Source: CBDUQI01 sp965369325 (GTDB lineage Bacteria > Pseudomonadota > Gammaproteobacteria > Steroidobacterales > JBCBZW01). Taken from it: DNA of 48,655 bases. The notes below the pieces were generated by a model. That model did not search any database. It was not told where the DNA came from and worked only from the letters and a program-made list of their open reading frames with translations. Shown piece after piece: positions 18,090 to 26,953 of this stretch. Location of the stretch: assembly GCA_965369325.1 (NCBI GenBank), contig CBDUQI010000015.1, forward strand, positions 1 to 48,655, given 5' to 3'. Each line of letters starts with the position of its first letter. Position 1 is the first letter of the stretch. The position numbers and the translations under genes were made by a program.

Positions 18090-19643
18090 ATGAATATTGA
18101 TCGGGCGGTGCAACCCGCTGCACGGACGGCATCCGCCGCGCTGGGCCTGTGTGCGGCGATGTTGTTGGGGGCGTGCGGTGAGCACGCCGAGCCGACAACG
18201 CCCGTTGCCAAGACAGATGTCGGGGCTGCGCAGATCGACGTTGCGCACCAGTCTGCGACGCTGCCTTTTGCGGTGGGTTCGCAAACGCGGTTCATCCACG
18301 ATCACAGCCGCGGCTATGACACCGTTGCGGGCGTGAACGAGGGTGTGCGTACTCTAATTACCGAGCTCTGGTACCCGGTTGCCCCTGCGGCGGTGTCGGG
18401 CGAGGAGTACGCACAAGCTACGTACGGTGATTACGTATTTGGCAATCGCGCGATGCACAAGCGCATGATGACCGAGACCACGTTCTTCCACCTGACGCCC
18501 GATACCGTCAGGGACGGCGTCAGCCAGCACGAGATCGACGCCGCCATCGACGAGCTGTTTGATCGCCCGCGCAACAGCTTTGTTGATGCGCCACTGGCAC
18601 CCTCGCTTTCGAAGTTACCCATCGTCGTGATGACGCACGGCGACGCCGGCAGCCGCTACAACATGGGCAGCGCCTGCGAGCACCTGGCGGCCCACGGGTA
18701 TCTGGTGATTGCCCCGGAGCATACGGGCAACAGCCCGTATTCGATGACCGGGGCCGATCCAGCGCTAGCGATCGGGGTTGATCCGGATTTCGCCGCCCGT
18801 ATGTCGCCGGTGCTGGCACTGCTGGATGAGCACGGTGCTTATGGCAGTGCCGAAACCTACGGGCAAAGCTACACGCCGCTGGTCAGCGGCGATGATCAGA
18901 TGCGGGCATTGAAGCAACTGGATGCATCACTGATTCAGCGGCTGAATGATCTGCGCGCCACGCTGACTGAGCTGGAGCGCATGAACGCCAGCGGCCCGTT
19001 CGCAGGGCGACTGGATCTTCAGCGCATAGGCCTGATGGGCCGGTCGTTTGGTGGTGCGTCCACACTGGTGGGTTTGCAGTTCGAACCCCGCATTCGTTCC
19101 GGTATGGCCGTGGTGCCGCCGGGGTGGTCCGATGTGCGTGCGAGTCTGCCGGCCGAGTTGCTGGCGCCGGCAGGACAGGAATCGGTGCTGTTCGCGGCGG
19201 ATGGCGAGTTTGCGCTTGCCCACATCAGCAAACCCACTCTGTTGCTGAGTGGCGCGGAAGACGATTTGATTATTGGTCTGCAGGCCGGTGGTGAGGTGGC
19301 CCCGAGCAGCGATAATCCGCATCCGCTGATGCGTGCTGCGTTCCTGCAAACCGATGCGCTGGCTGTCTGGGGCCTGCTGGCCGATTCTAATCACGGCAGC
19401 TTTGGCGTGTCCGGCCCGTATTGGTGGCCGCATCTGAAGAGCCAGACGCGCACCCGTTACTTCGCGCCGGAGCGGACGTTCACGCTGGTTAGCCCGGCGC
19501 TAGCGCATCAGATTCAACGCGACAAAGCGCTGGCGTTCTTCGATCTCACGTTGCGCGAGCAGGCTGATGCCGTGCAGCGTCTAATGGACCCGGGCTACGC
19601 CGCTGCGGGGTTGACACTGGAAGGACGGAATTTGCCCCAATGA
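18090..19643 (+). CDS. Alpha/beta-hydrolase, predicted lipoprotein
   Basis: A 517-residue alpha/beta-hydrolase of the PAF-acetylhydrolase/dienelactone-hydrolase kind. ATG 18090 follows GGAG and gives a lipoprotein signal with lipobox L-G-A-C29. The conserved strand LPIVVMTHGDAGSR (oxyanion region), the nucleophile elbow G-R-S319-F-G-G, an aspartate in SGAEDDLIIG and a histidine in DSNHGSFG form a full triad. Probably an outer-membrane-anchored esterase facing the periplasm; substrate unknown. The 3' end is 9 bases from the convergent serine hydrolase, with no terminator between. Confidence 0.85.
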   Translation: MNIDRAVQPAARTASAALGLCAAMLLGACGEHAEPTTPVAKTDVGAAQIDVAHQSATLPFAVGSQTRFIHDHSRGYDTVAGVNEGVRTLITELWYPVAPAAVSGEEYAQATYGDYVFGNRAMHKRMMTETTFFHLTPDTVRDGVSQHEIDAAIDELFDRPRNSFVDAPLAPSLSKLPIVVMTHGDAGSRYNMGSACEHLAAHGYLVIAPEHTGNSPYSMTGADPALAIGVDPDFAARMSPVLALLDEHGAYGSAETYGQSYTPLVSGDDQMRALKQLDASLIQRLNDLRATLTELERMNASGPFAGRLDLQRIGLMGRSFGGASTLVGLQFEPRIRSGMAVVPPGWSDVRASLPAELLAPAGQESVLFAADGEFALAHISKPTLLLSGAEDDLIIGLQAGGEVAPSSDNPHPLMRAAFLQTDALAVWGLLADSNHGSFGVSGPYWWPHLKSQTRTRYFAPERTFTLVSPALAHQIQRDKALAFFDLTLREQADAVQRLMDPGYAAAGLTLEGRNLPQ

Positions 19644-19652
19644 CGTCGACGG

Positions 19653-20921
19653 CTACTGTCCGGCCAGTTCGGTTAACGCTTGATAGGTGGCAGCCTTCAT
19701 CTCATAGCGCGTACTCCAGGGAGAGCCGAGCAACTGGGTCATCACGATGCCCACCAGTTGTTCCTGCGGATCTATCCAAAACCGCGTGTCTGCTGCGCCC
19801 CCCCACGAGTACTCCCCGCGTGAGGACACCTCTTCGCTGAGCCCGGGTTGGGTAATAACACCCACACCGAGGCCGTACCCCTGTCCTGGGTAAAGATGTG
19901 AAGAGGGATAAAGGTCTTTGCCCTCGTTACGCACCGCGTCGGAGAGATGGTTCATGGTCATCCACTGCACCGTCTTGGGGCCAAGAATATGCGTGCCGTT
20001 GTAGCTGCCGCCACGGCGCAACATTTCGCAGAACACCATATAGTCCATCGCGGTGGACACCAGCCCACCCCCGCCTGAGAACAGCGTGGTGTCGCGATAA
20101 GGGCGTTCCCATTCGGGTGGCAGCAAACTCAGTTTGTTGTTCTTGGCGTCCCAGCCGTGATTGGTGGCCAGACGTTCCCGTTTGTTCTCCGGCACAGAGA
20201 AGAACGTATCGTCCATTTTCAGCGGGCCGAAAATGCGTTGCTGGAAAAATGTCTCCAAGCTCTGGCCGCTGATCTTTTCGACCAGCGCGCCGACCATATC
20301 TGTGGCAACGCTGTAGTGATAGCGTGTGCCTGGTTCGAAGCGCAGCGGCAGCGCGGCAATTTTCTCGACGAACTCATCCAGATTCCGGCTGTTCCAGATC
20401 TTCGCCTCGCCATAGAGTTGGTCCACTGGGTCTTCAGGGTGAAATCCGTAGCTCAACCCGGCGGTGTGCGTGAGCACCTGGCCGATAGTCATTTTCGAGG
20501 CGGCCTCGGTAGGGGCACGATCTTCCCGATAGACTCTCATGTTGGCCATCGCCGGCAGGTATTTTTCCACGGGCTCGGAAAGCTGAAACTTGCCCTCTTC
20601 GTAGAGCATCATAAGCGCAACCGATGTGACCGGTTTGGTCATCGAGTAAATTCTGAACAAAGTGTCGCGTTGCATCGGCGCATCGTTGTTGATGCCCAAT
20701 TGCCCGGTCGCCTCAAAATGCACCACTTTCCCATGTCGAGCGACAAGCGTAACCACGCCCGCATGCTTGCCCTGAGCGACGTTGCGCTGTGCGAATTCAC
20801 TGATTTTGCTCAACCGCTCGGACGATACGCCTACGGTTTCGGGTTTGGCGTTGGGCAACGGTGAAGCGGGCGACAGGCCGGAGGCGGCGAGTGCCAGGGA
20901 AAAAACGATGAATCGGCTCAT
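19653..20921 (-). CDS. Exported beta-lactamase-family serine hydrolase
   Basis: A 422-residue serine hydrolase of the class-C/EstB type. A signal peptide is visible (MSRFIVFSLALAASGLSPAS). The catalytic S93-M-T-K96 in RIYSMTKPVTS, the tyrosine motif YHYSVATDM near residue 205 and the late YSWGGAADT near residue 385 are the three family motifs. It may be a periplasmic esterase or aminopeptidase-like hydrolase. It is convergent with the alpha/beta-hydrolase and is the left-hand partner of a run of minus-strand genes, although 89 bases separate it from the next one. Confidence 0.85.
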   Translation of the reverse strand: MSRFIVFSLALAASGLSPASPLPNAKPETVGVSSERLSKISEFAQRNVAQGKHAGVVTLVARHGKVVHFEATGQLGINNDAPMQRDTLFRIYSMTKPVTSVALMMLYEEGKFQLSEPVEKYLPAMANMRVYREDRAPTEAASKMTIGQVLTHTAGLSYGFHPEDPVDQLYGEAKIWNSRNLDEFVEKIAALPLRFEPGTRYHYSVATDMVGALVEKISGQSLETFFQQRIFGPLKMDDTFFSVPENKRERLATNHGWDAKNNKLSLLPPEWERPYRDTTLFSGGGGLVSTAMDYMVFCEMLRRGGSYNGTHILGPKTVQWMTMNHLSDAVRNEGKDLYPSSHLYPGQGYGLGVGVITQPGLSEEVSSRGEYSWGGAADTRFWIDPQEQLVGIVMTQLLGSPWSTRYEMKAATYQALTELAGQ

Positions 20922-21009
20922 AGTAGTTATCCAACAGTGGTGACGCGGCCACTGTCGGGGAAGCGTCGGCTCAAGTCAACCAACGAGGCGCAGATGCCTT
21001 CCACAAGCC

Positions 21010-22350
21010 TTAATAGTGCTCGAACACGCTGTTCAGCATGTCGAACAAGATGGGCTCCAGCGATATTTCACTGTACTCATCATCCTTAAAATAGCCAGTG
21101 AAGACTGCCACCAGATCGCGGCTTGGGTTCACCAGCAACCCCTGACCAGCCCAACCGCCTTTGTAGAAATTGTCGTTAGCGTAGATTTCATCCCATTGGT
21201 AGACGTTGTGTTTGATCCCGCTTCGCGTCACGTCGGGCAACCCCGCGTTTTCCCGCAGGTGCGCTCGCCCGCCGTTCCTCAGCAGCTCGATGTGTGCATC
21301 AGAGATAATACGGTTGTCACTCACCACGCCATAGCTGGGAGTGAACAGCAGACCGAAGCGTGCCATATCGCGCATGCGTGCGACAAAGCCGCCGTGGGTG
21401 ACGGCTACGCCATATCGGGGGGCGATATATGAGGCGTCTGCCTCGGCGCCAATGTGCACCCAGATTTCGCGCGAGAACGCGTCTTGGAACGGCATCCCAG
21501 TGACGGCCTCGACCAACCAGGCTAGCACAAAGGTATTCATGCCCGAGTAAGAGAAGCGGGTGCCAGCCGGCGCATGGCGATTGGTTTGCAGGTCGGCCAC
21601 AAAGGCGTAGACGTCGTCCGGTGCATCTGCGGTGCGAAAGCCATCACCAATAGCCATCGAGTAGCGGTAGTAACATGAATCTAGATTTTCGTACTCATCC
21701 TCGCAATCCAGACCACTGGCCATGTCCAGGATGTCGCGCACACTGGTGCCGGCGAGTGCAGACCCAGCCAGTCGGGGAAGGTAGTGCTCAATGGGCCGGG
21801 CCACGTCGATCTGCCCACGCTCCTCCAGCAACCGCACCAGCGTACTGGTGAAGACTTTGGCCACCGACCAGTAGACCGGTTTCTCGTACGGCTGCATGCG
21901 CGGATAGCGCTCAAAGACAATTTCGCCTTTGTGCACCACCACCACGCCCATAGTGGTAGAGAACTCGCTTTCGATGAACGACTCAAAGCGCATCGTGCCG
22001 TCCGGTGTCTGCACCGGGAAGTCGGCGATCTGCGCCATGTTACGGGTGCCCAGCGGTCGCACAGGCCCGTTGCGATACACGTTCACGGTGGGGAATATCT
22101 GATGCAGGTTCTTAAAGTTCCACGCCATATCCTGGCCGTTGACGGTCCACCAGATATCATCTTTAGGCAGCGCCCGGAGTTGTCGCTGCACCTGCTCAAC
22201 GGTGGAGGCGGGCTCGAATACCTGCTGGGCATTGATTACGCGGGAGCTCTGGCAGCCGCCCATAAGCAGACTGGCGGTCATCAGGGTGAGGAAACTTAAA
22301 CTACGATGTGGCATTGCGGATAGTCTGCTTGAGTTTTTTACGGGGATCAT
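21010..22350 (-). CDS. Serine hydrolase (beta-lactamase family), predicted lipoprotein
   Basis: A 446-residue serine hydrolase. The motif V-Y-W-S-V-A-K (SxxK) is near residue 165, FSYSGMNTF near 257 and a C-terminal YKGGWAGQGL occupies the third motif position. The N-terminal lipobox L-L-M-G-G-C33 makes it a predicted lipoprotein. An alternative start at 22314 (MPHRSLSFL) would shorten the leader to 20 residues and also gives a good signal; neither has a strong ribosome site. Family members are often penicillin-binding-protein-like esterases or 6-aminohexanoate-dimer-type hydrolases. It is followed by the ADH gene on the same strand. Confidence 0.8.
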   Translation of the reverse strand: MIPVKNSSRLSAMPHRSLSFLTLMTASLLMGGCQSSRVINAQQVFEPASTVEQVQRQLRALPKDDIWWTVNGQDMAWNFKNLHQIFPTVNVYRNGPVRPLGTRNMAQIADFPVQTPDGTMRFESFIESEFSTTMGVVVVHKGEIVFERYPRMQPYEKPVYWSVAKVFTSTLVRLLEERGQIDVARPIEHYLPRLAGSALAGTSVRDILDMASGLDCEDEYENLDSCYYRYSMAIGDGFRTADAPDDVYAFVADLQTNRHAPAGTRFSYSGMNTFVLAWLVEAVTGMPFQDAFSREIWVHIGAEADASYIAPRYGVAVTHGGFVARMRDMARFGLLFTPSYGVVSDNRIISDAHIELLRNGGRAHLRENAGLPDVTRSGIKHNVYQWDEIYANDNFYKGGWAGQGLLVNPSRDLVAVFTGYFKDDEYSEISLEPILFDMLNSVFEHY

Positions 22351-22400
22351 TCGCGGTTGGTGTTGCCCAGTTGATTGTCGCTTCGATCATGCGGCACCTC

Positions 22401-23510
22401 TCACAATTCGATCACGTTGCGCAGCGCCTCGCCGCGTTCGACGGCTTGTATTGCCTCGTTAATCTGCGCCAGTGGATAGGTGGCGCTCACCAGTTCATCC
22501 AGTTTAAGTTTTCCTGCGCGGTACAACTCGATGAGCTGTGGAATGTCCTCACGGATGCACGTGTCGCCCAGTTTGCTGCCGAGCAGCCTGCGCCCGGTGG
22601 TGAGTGTGTGGGCGTCGATACTAAACATGCGATCCTTATCCGGTGGCATGCCAAGAATCACGACAGTGCCGTAGTTGTTGCACATCGCCAGCGCTTGCGA
22701 AAAGCTCTGCGAGCGACCGGTGGCCACATACACGTAGTCTGCGCCGTGCGGGGCGCACAGTGCGTTGACGGCCGCGGGGAGGTCCGGCACTTGGCTCGCG
22801 TTAAGGGTATCGCTCGCGCCCAGGGTGACCGCAGCCTGAAGTTTATGTTCGTGCACATCTACCGCGATCACCTGCGCGGCGTCCTGTATCACCGCGGCTT
22901 GCAGGGCGTTGAGCCCAACGCCGCCGACACCAATCACTACCACTCGCGCGTTCGGGGGCATAGCGGCCACGCGTGTGACCGAGCAAAACCCGGTAATCAC
23001 CGCGCACCCCAGCAGCGCTGCGTTAACGTAAGGCACGTCATCCGGCAGATGCACCAGTTGACTCTGGTCAACCACGCAAGCCTGTGCAAACGCGCCGACC
23101 AGCAATCCCTGCGCGACGGGCTCACCGTGCATACTGCGCAGACGGGTTTGCCGTGCAAGCGCATGTTCGCCATTGCAGGCGACGGTATGGCCAGCCTGGC
23201 AGGCGACGCATTGCCCGCATGAGCGCACCAGCGTGACGCCCACCCGATCGCCGACTGAAAACTCTTCTACTCCCTCGCCGACGGACTCCACCACACCGGC
23301 GCCCTCATGCCCCGCCACGTACGGGGCCGTGCCGCCTGCCCAGTGCCCGCGGATGGCCGCGATGTCGCTGTGGCAGATGCCACAGGCTTTTAGCGTCACG
23401 CGAACTTCGCCCGCCGCCGGCGGGTCGAGTTGCAGTGGCTCCACCGTCAGGGGCTGGCCAAACTCATAGCATACGGCGGCGTTGATACGGATCGCAGCCG
23501 CATTAGTCAT
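22401..23510 (-). CDS. Zinc-dependent alcohol dehydrogenase
   Basis: A 369-residue medium-chain dehydrogenase. Catalytic zinc ligands are visible as C43-G-I-C46-H and G-H68-E69, and the structural zinc cluster has four cysteines, C98, C101, C104 and C112. The Rossmann motif GVGGVGLNALQ lies near residue 195. NAD(P)-dependent oxidation of an alcohol or polyol is likely; substrate unknown. The start overlaps the stop of the enolase-superfamily gene by 8 bases (ATGACTAA), so the two are translationally coupled and probably catalyse sequential steps. Confidence 0.9.
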   Translation of the reverse strand: MTNAAAIRINAAVCYEFGQPLTVEPLQLDPPAAGEVRVTLKACGICHSDIAAIRGHWAGGTAPYVAGHEGAGVVESVGEGVEEFSVGDRVGVTLVRSCGQCVACQAGHTVACNGEHALARQTRLRSMHGEPVAQGLLVGAFAQACVVDQSQLVHLPDDVPYVNAALLGCAVITGFCSVTRVAAMPPNARVVVIGVGGVGLNALQAAVIQDAAQVIAVDVHEHKLQAAVTLGASDTLNASQVPDLPAAVNALCAPHGADYVYVATGRSQSFSQALAMCNNYGTVVILGMPPDKDRMFSIDAHTLTTGRRLLGSKLGDTCIREDIPQLIELYRAGKLKLDELVSATYPLAQINEAIQAVERGEALRNVIEL

Positions 23511-24693
23511 TCACGGGCACCTGGCCGGGGTTGAGATGCAGCGTGTCGCCATCATAGGAGCGCGCTCGGGCGAGCGCTTCGTTCAGTTCCACGCCAAGAC
23601 CGGGTGCTTGCGGGGGTATCACGTAGCCGTCCTCCCATTGGATGGGCTGTTTTAGAATTTGCGCGTGGAAGCCACCCCATTGCTGGATGCCCTCCAGCAC
23701 CAGAAAATTAGGCGAGCAAGTGGCGATCTGGATGTTCGCAGCGCCGACCACGGGGCCGCAATACAAGTGCGGTGCGATCTGGGCGTAGTGCACTTGCGCC
23801 ATTGACGCGATTTTCTTCGCTTCAAGAATGCCACCGCAACGCCCCAGGTTCATTTGCAGGATGTCTGCGGCCTGGTGTTTGAGCACCCGCGCGAAATCGT
23901 GTTTGGTGCTCAGGCGTTCACCAGTGGCCACCGGGATGCTGGTGGCGGCACCGACTCGCGCCATCGCCTGCGGGTTCTCCGGCGGTACCGGCTCTTCCAG
24001 CCAAAGCGGATCGTAGGGTTCCAGCCGTCGCGCGAGCCGGATGGCGCCGGCAGGTGTCATTTGCCCGTGAGTGCCGATCAGCAGATCGGCGCGGTCACCC
24101 ACCGCCTCGCGTACACGTGCTACGTAGCGCTCGGTCAGCGCCAGTGCGTCCAGCGAAGGCTGCCGCGGATCAAACGCGGTGTACGGGCCAACCGGGTCAA
24201 ATTTGATGGCGGTAAATCCTTGCTGCGCATACTGCGCGGCGCGCTCAGCCGCCAGATCAGGATCGCGGTAGACGTCCGCCTCATCTTCCGGCTCAGGGTA
24301 CAAGTAGGAGTAAGCACGCAGTTTGCGGTGCACCCGACCGCCCAGCAGTTCGTACACGGGCTTGTCCAACGCTTTGCCTACGATGTCCCAGCACGCCATC
24401 TCCAGGGCACTCAGCACCGCCATCAGCGTCAAGTCCGGATGTTGGGTGTAACCGTCGGCATAGACGCGCGCCCACAATTGCTCAATATGAAACGGATCGT
24501 GGCCGTGCAGGTGTCGCTCGAACACATCCTCAATCATGCTAACCACCACGCTCGGGCGAAACGGTACACAATAGGCCTCGCCCAGCCCTTCGATGCCATT
24601 GCTCGCCGTGAGTTTGACAAAAACGAAGTACGGTCCGCCAAAGCCGGGTGGTGGATTGGCGACGACGAACGTATCCAGGGTGTTTATTTTCAT
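23503..24693 (-). CDS. Enolase-superfamily (mandelate racemase / galactonate dehydratase-like) enzyme
   Basis: A 396-residue enolase-superfamily protein. ATG 24693 is chosen because the frame upstream has no domain character. K164-F-D166 is in the position of the acid-sugar-dehydratase catalytic pair; LEEPVPPEN (232-240), ATGERL (257-261) and IAPHL (307-310) follow in order. At the position that in Escherichia coli DgoD is the first metal-ligand aspartate (DFHGR), this protein reads G-T-H-G-Q (207-211). Likely a sugar-acid dehydratase or related enzyme, coupled to the ADH. The exact substrate is unknown. Confidence 0.82.
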   Translation of the reverse strand: MKINTLDTFVVANPPPGFGGPYFVFVKLTASNGIEGLGEAYCVPFRPSVVVSMIEDVFERHLHGHDPFHIEQLWARVYADGYTQHPDLTLMAVLSALEMACWDIVGKALDKPVYELLGGRVHRKLRAYSYLYPEPEDEADVYRDPDLAAERAAQYAQQGFTAIKFDPVGPYTAFDPRQPSLDALALTERYVARVREAVGDRADLLIGTHGQMTPAGAIRLARRLEPYDPLWLEEPVPPENPQAMARVGAATSIPVATGERLSTKHDFARVLKHQAADILQMNLGRCGGILEAKKIASMAQVHYAQIAPHLYCGPVVGAANIQIATCSPNFLVLEGIQQWGGFHAQILKQPIQWEDGYVIPPQAPGLGVELNEALARARSYDGDTLHLNPGQVPVND

Positions 24694-24827
24694 AGTGATG
24701 TTCGCGGAGCATGCCACCTCACATCGCAAGGGCGCAATGTTTTCGGCGCAGCTCCGTGACTGGATGTTCGTACAGTGCTCTGCTAGATTTAGGGGCGTGA
24801 GGCAATATAAAAAGGGGGAGAGTCTCA

Positions 24828-25238
24828 ATGAACAAGACATTCTGGATTGGTCTGGTTGTGGTGTTTGTGTTGATGCAGGGCATCAGTTTTTTAGTTCACG
24901 GCATTATGTTGGCCGATACTTATGAGAGCCTGGCATCGTCGTTTCGTGGCAAAGAGCAGATGACATCCATGATGCACATCTTCTGGGTGACCAGTGCAGT
25001 ATCACTGTTTTTCTTTTGTTTTATCTACATCCACGGGGTTGAAGATGGTGGCGCGCTGGAGGGTTTGCGCTTCGGTTTGCTGATGGGGTTGTTCTTTGCC
25101 ATTCCGGCGATGATCGACCAGCATGTGATCTACCCGATTCCAGCCAGTCTCGCGATTACCTGGATGGTTAGCAGTGTGATCAGTTTTTCCATTGCAGGTG
25201 CCGTGTTTGGGCTGATCTACAAGCCCTCACCGGACTAA
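24828..25238 (+). CDS. Small membrane protein, four predicted transmembrane helices
   Basis: A 136-residue protein with four hydrophobic helices at about residues 5-30, 48-68, 80-97 and 105-128. A GGGGGAGAG ribosome site precedes ATG 24828. Histidines and charged residues between helices 1 and 2 (SFRGKEQ) and between 2 and 3 (HGVEDGG) are on the loops. It is divergent from the enolase-superfamily gene. I do not recognise a named family; similar short four-helix proteins of unknown function are common. No function is proposed. Confidence 0.7.
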   Translation: MNKTFWIGLVVVFVLMQGISFLVHGIMLADTYESLASSFRGKEQMTSMMHIFWVTSAVSLFFFCFIYIHGVEDGGALEGLRFGLLMGLFFAIPAMIDQHVIYPIPASLAITWMVSSVISFSIAGAVFGLIYKPSPD

Positions 25239-25480
25239 ATCCGGCACGCGCAGGGACGCCCTGCCACGCTCAGCGTACGAGTCATACGCTTGGATGTTCC
25301 ATAACATCGCGCGCTGACGTCATAGAAGCAGCGGGCGCCAGTTGGATAGGATAAGGTTGGCGAGTATTAGCGATACACGCTGGGCGTGGCTAATTAATTG
25401 TTCCGCGGTTGAACCCAAACCGGGGCTCCGGCGGACTCAGTATAAGCGTGCTCAAGCGTAACTAACTCAAGGGGATTCAA

Positions 25481-26497
25481 ATGAAACAACTACGGATCAG
25501 TAGCTTGGCCGGTGCGGCCTTGCTCCTGGCGATTTCCAGCGCGAACGCCGATTCGTTCGATCTAACCGCCGCGATCGACGGCGCCCAGGCCGGTACTGAC
25601 AGCAGTGGCACCGGCTCGGCAACCATGACCTACGATGATGTCTCCAACCTGTTCTCCTGGAATATCCAGTGGGTATTGGATGGCACCGAGTCGGTCGCGC
25701 ATTTTCATGGTCCGGCTGAGCCGGGCCAATCGGCGGGTGTTGAGATTGATTTTGGCACCATCAGCGGATTGGTCAGCCCATCGGTAGGTAGTACCACATT
25801 GAGCCAAGCTCAGGAGGCGGACCTGCTAGCCGGGCTTTGGTACATCAACATACATTCCGATCTTGAGCCGGGCGGTGAAGTCCGAGGTCAGGTGTTGGTA
25901 GCGCTGGCTGATACCGACGCGGACGGTGTTGACGACACGGTGGATAACTGCACCGAGGTGGCGAATGCCGATCAGCGCGATACCAACGGTGACGGTTTTG
26001 GTAATGCGTGCGATGCGGATCTGAACGGCGACCTCACGATCAACTTTGAAGATCTGCAGTTGTTCAAGGCAGTTATCTTCATGTCCGACGACGATGCCGA
26101 CTTCGACGGCAACGGTACCGTGGACTTTCAGGATCTGCAGTTGATGAAGGCCTCGTTCTTTGGCGAGCCCGGGCCGGCCGCAGAGCCGCCTGCCGCGCCT
26201 ACTTACACTGTGGACGTACAGCCGATCTTTGCGGCCAAGTGCGCGCCCTGCCATACCATCTTCGGCTCCGGCGGGCACAACATTGGTACTAGTTACACCG
26301 ACACGCTGTTGCCCTCGAACGTGTGCCCGGGTGAAACCATCGGCACTTGCGCACTGGTCAGAGTGCAGGATGGCTCGATGCCGCAAGGCGCGGGTTGTAC
26401 TGGTGATCCTGCCCAGGATGCCGGTAATCCGTCATGCCTGACCCAGGAAGAGCAGGATACGGTTCAAGACTGGCTGGATGCGGGTCAGCCCGAGTAA
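25481..26497 (+). CDS. Secreted CHRD-TSP3-dockerin-cytochrome-like fusion protein
   Basis: A 338-residue exported protein with four parts. A signal peptide (1-23) is followed by a CHRD domain (about 24-137; ATMTYDDVSNLFSW, VAHFHGPAEPGQ, NIHSDLEPGGEVRGQV). TSP3-type repeats follow (DTDADGVDDTVDNC, DTNGDGFGNACD, about 143-176), then two dockerin-like loops (INFEDLQLFKAVIF and VDFQDLQLMKASFFGEPGP, about 178-230). A C-terminal segment has C254-A-P-C257-H258, a haem-c attachment motif, with only a weak cytochrome-like tail. A methionine (SMPQGAG) could be the axial ligand. A strong terminator follows. Role unknown. Confidence 0.82.
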   Translation: MKQLRISSLAGAALLLAISSANADSFDLTAAIDGAQAGTDSSGTGSATMTYDDVSNLFSWNIQWVLDGTESVAHFHGPAEPGQSAGVEIDFGTISGLVSPSVGSTTLSQAQEADLLAGLWYINIHSDLEPGGEVRGQVLVALADTDADGVDDTVDNCTEVANADQRDTNGDGFGNACDADLNGDLTINFEDLQLFKAVIFMSDDDADFDGNGTVDFQDLQLMKASFFGEPGPAAEPPAAPTYTVDVQPIFAAKCAPCHTIFGSGGHNIGTSYTDTLLPSNVCPGETIGTCALVRVQDGSMPQGAGCTGDPAQDAGNPSCLTQEEQDTVQDWLDAGQPE

Positions 26498-26527
26498 GTA
26501 AACGCCCGTCAGGTGCGTAGCTAAAAA

Positions 26528-26556
26528 GGGGCCTGCGTTGCAGGCCCCTTTTTTTT
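26528..26556 (+). terminator. Rho-independent terminator
   Basis: A perfect 9-base-pair stem (GGGGCCTGC / GCAGGCCCC) with a 3-base loop, followed by eight T at 26549-26556. It ends the CHRD/dockerin gene and is the strongest intrinsic terminator in the window. Confidence 0.95.
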
Positions 26557-26953
26557 ACGGCCGCTTGGGGACTGAAGTGCACTGTCGAGCCAGCATCGTG
26601 CCCGGCGCGGGCAAGCCTCACCGCTATTTTATTTTTTTGCAGGTAACGCCCAGCCCCGCAAGGCCGGACAACAACAACCGCAGCCTGCCGGTACTGGTAC
26701 GGGTGTGAGGTCCAAATTGAGGTCGCCCCATCCGTTGTACGTTTGAGGTGCAACGCTACATGCGTCTCGCGCATCTTATTGCCGAGGTTCAAAGAACCCT
26801 GCGGTGGCTACGGGGTCTACTGTGCTACGGACCACGCCACTCAGGCGTACACCAATATCTCGGGGAGATAGGCCTACCGCGTGGCCCCGGGCATGGCCAA
26901 ATCGCCGTGATGGTTGTGTGTAGAGCAGAACCCTAGTTTCTGGGAGGGGGCAT
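26557..26953. other. Gap without a supported gene
   Basis: 397 bases between the terminator and the 2OG-oxygenase gene. The short ORFs on either strand carry no recognisable domain. A small inverted repeat GGTTC-AAA-GAACC is seen near 26787. The last 15 bases contain the strong ribosome site of the oxygenase gene. No promoter stands out. Confidence 0.4.

Noticed and set aside
22308..23222. 304-codon ORF opposite the ADH gene
   Set aside because: Antisense shadow of a clear zinc dehydrogenase.
23854..24759. 301-codon ORF opposite the enolase-superfamily gene
   Set aside because: Antisense shadow; composition is Arg/Gln/His-rich with no motif.
26760..26820. tRNA-like T-arm (GGTTCAAAG)
   Set aside because: No matching acceptor, D or anticodon stems; the sequence is a plain inverted repeat GGTTC-AAA-GAACC.
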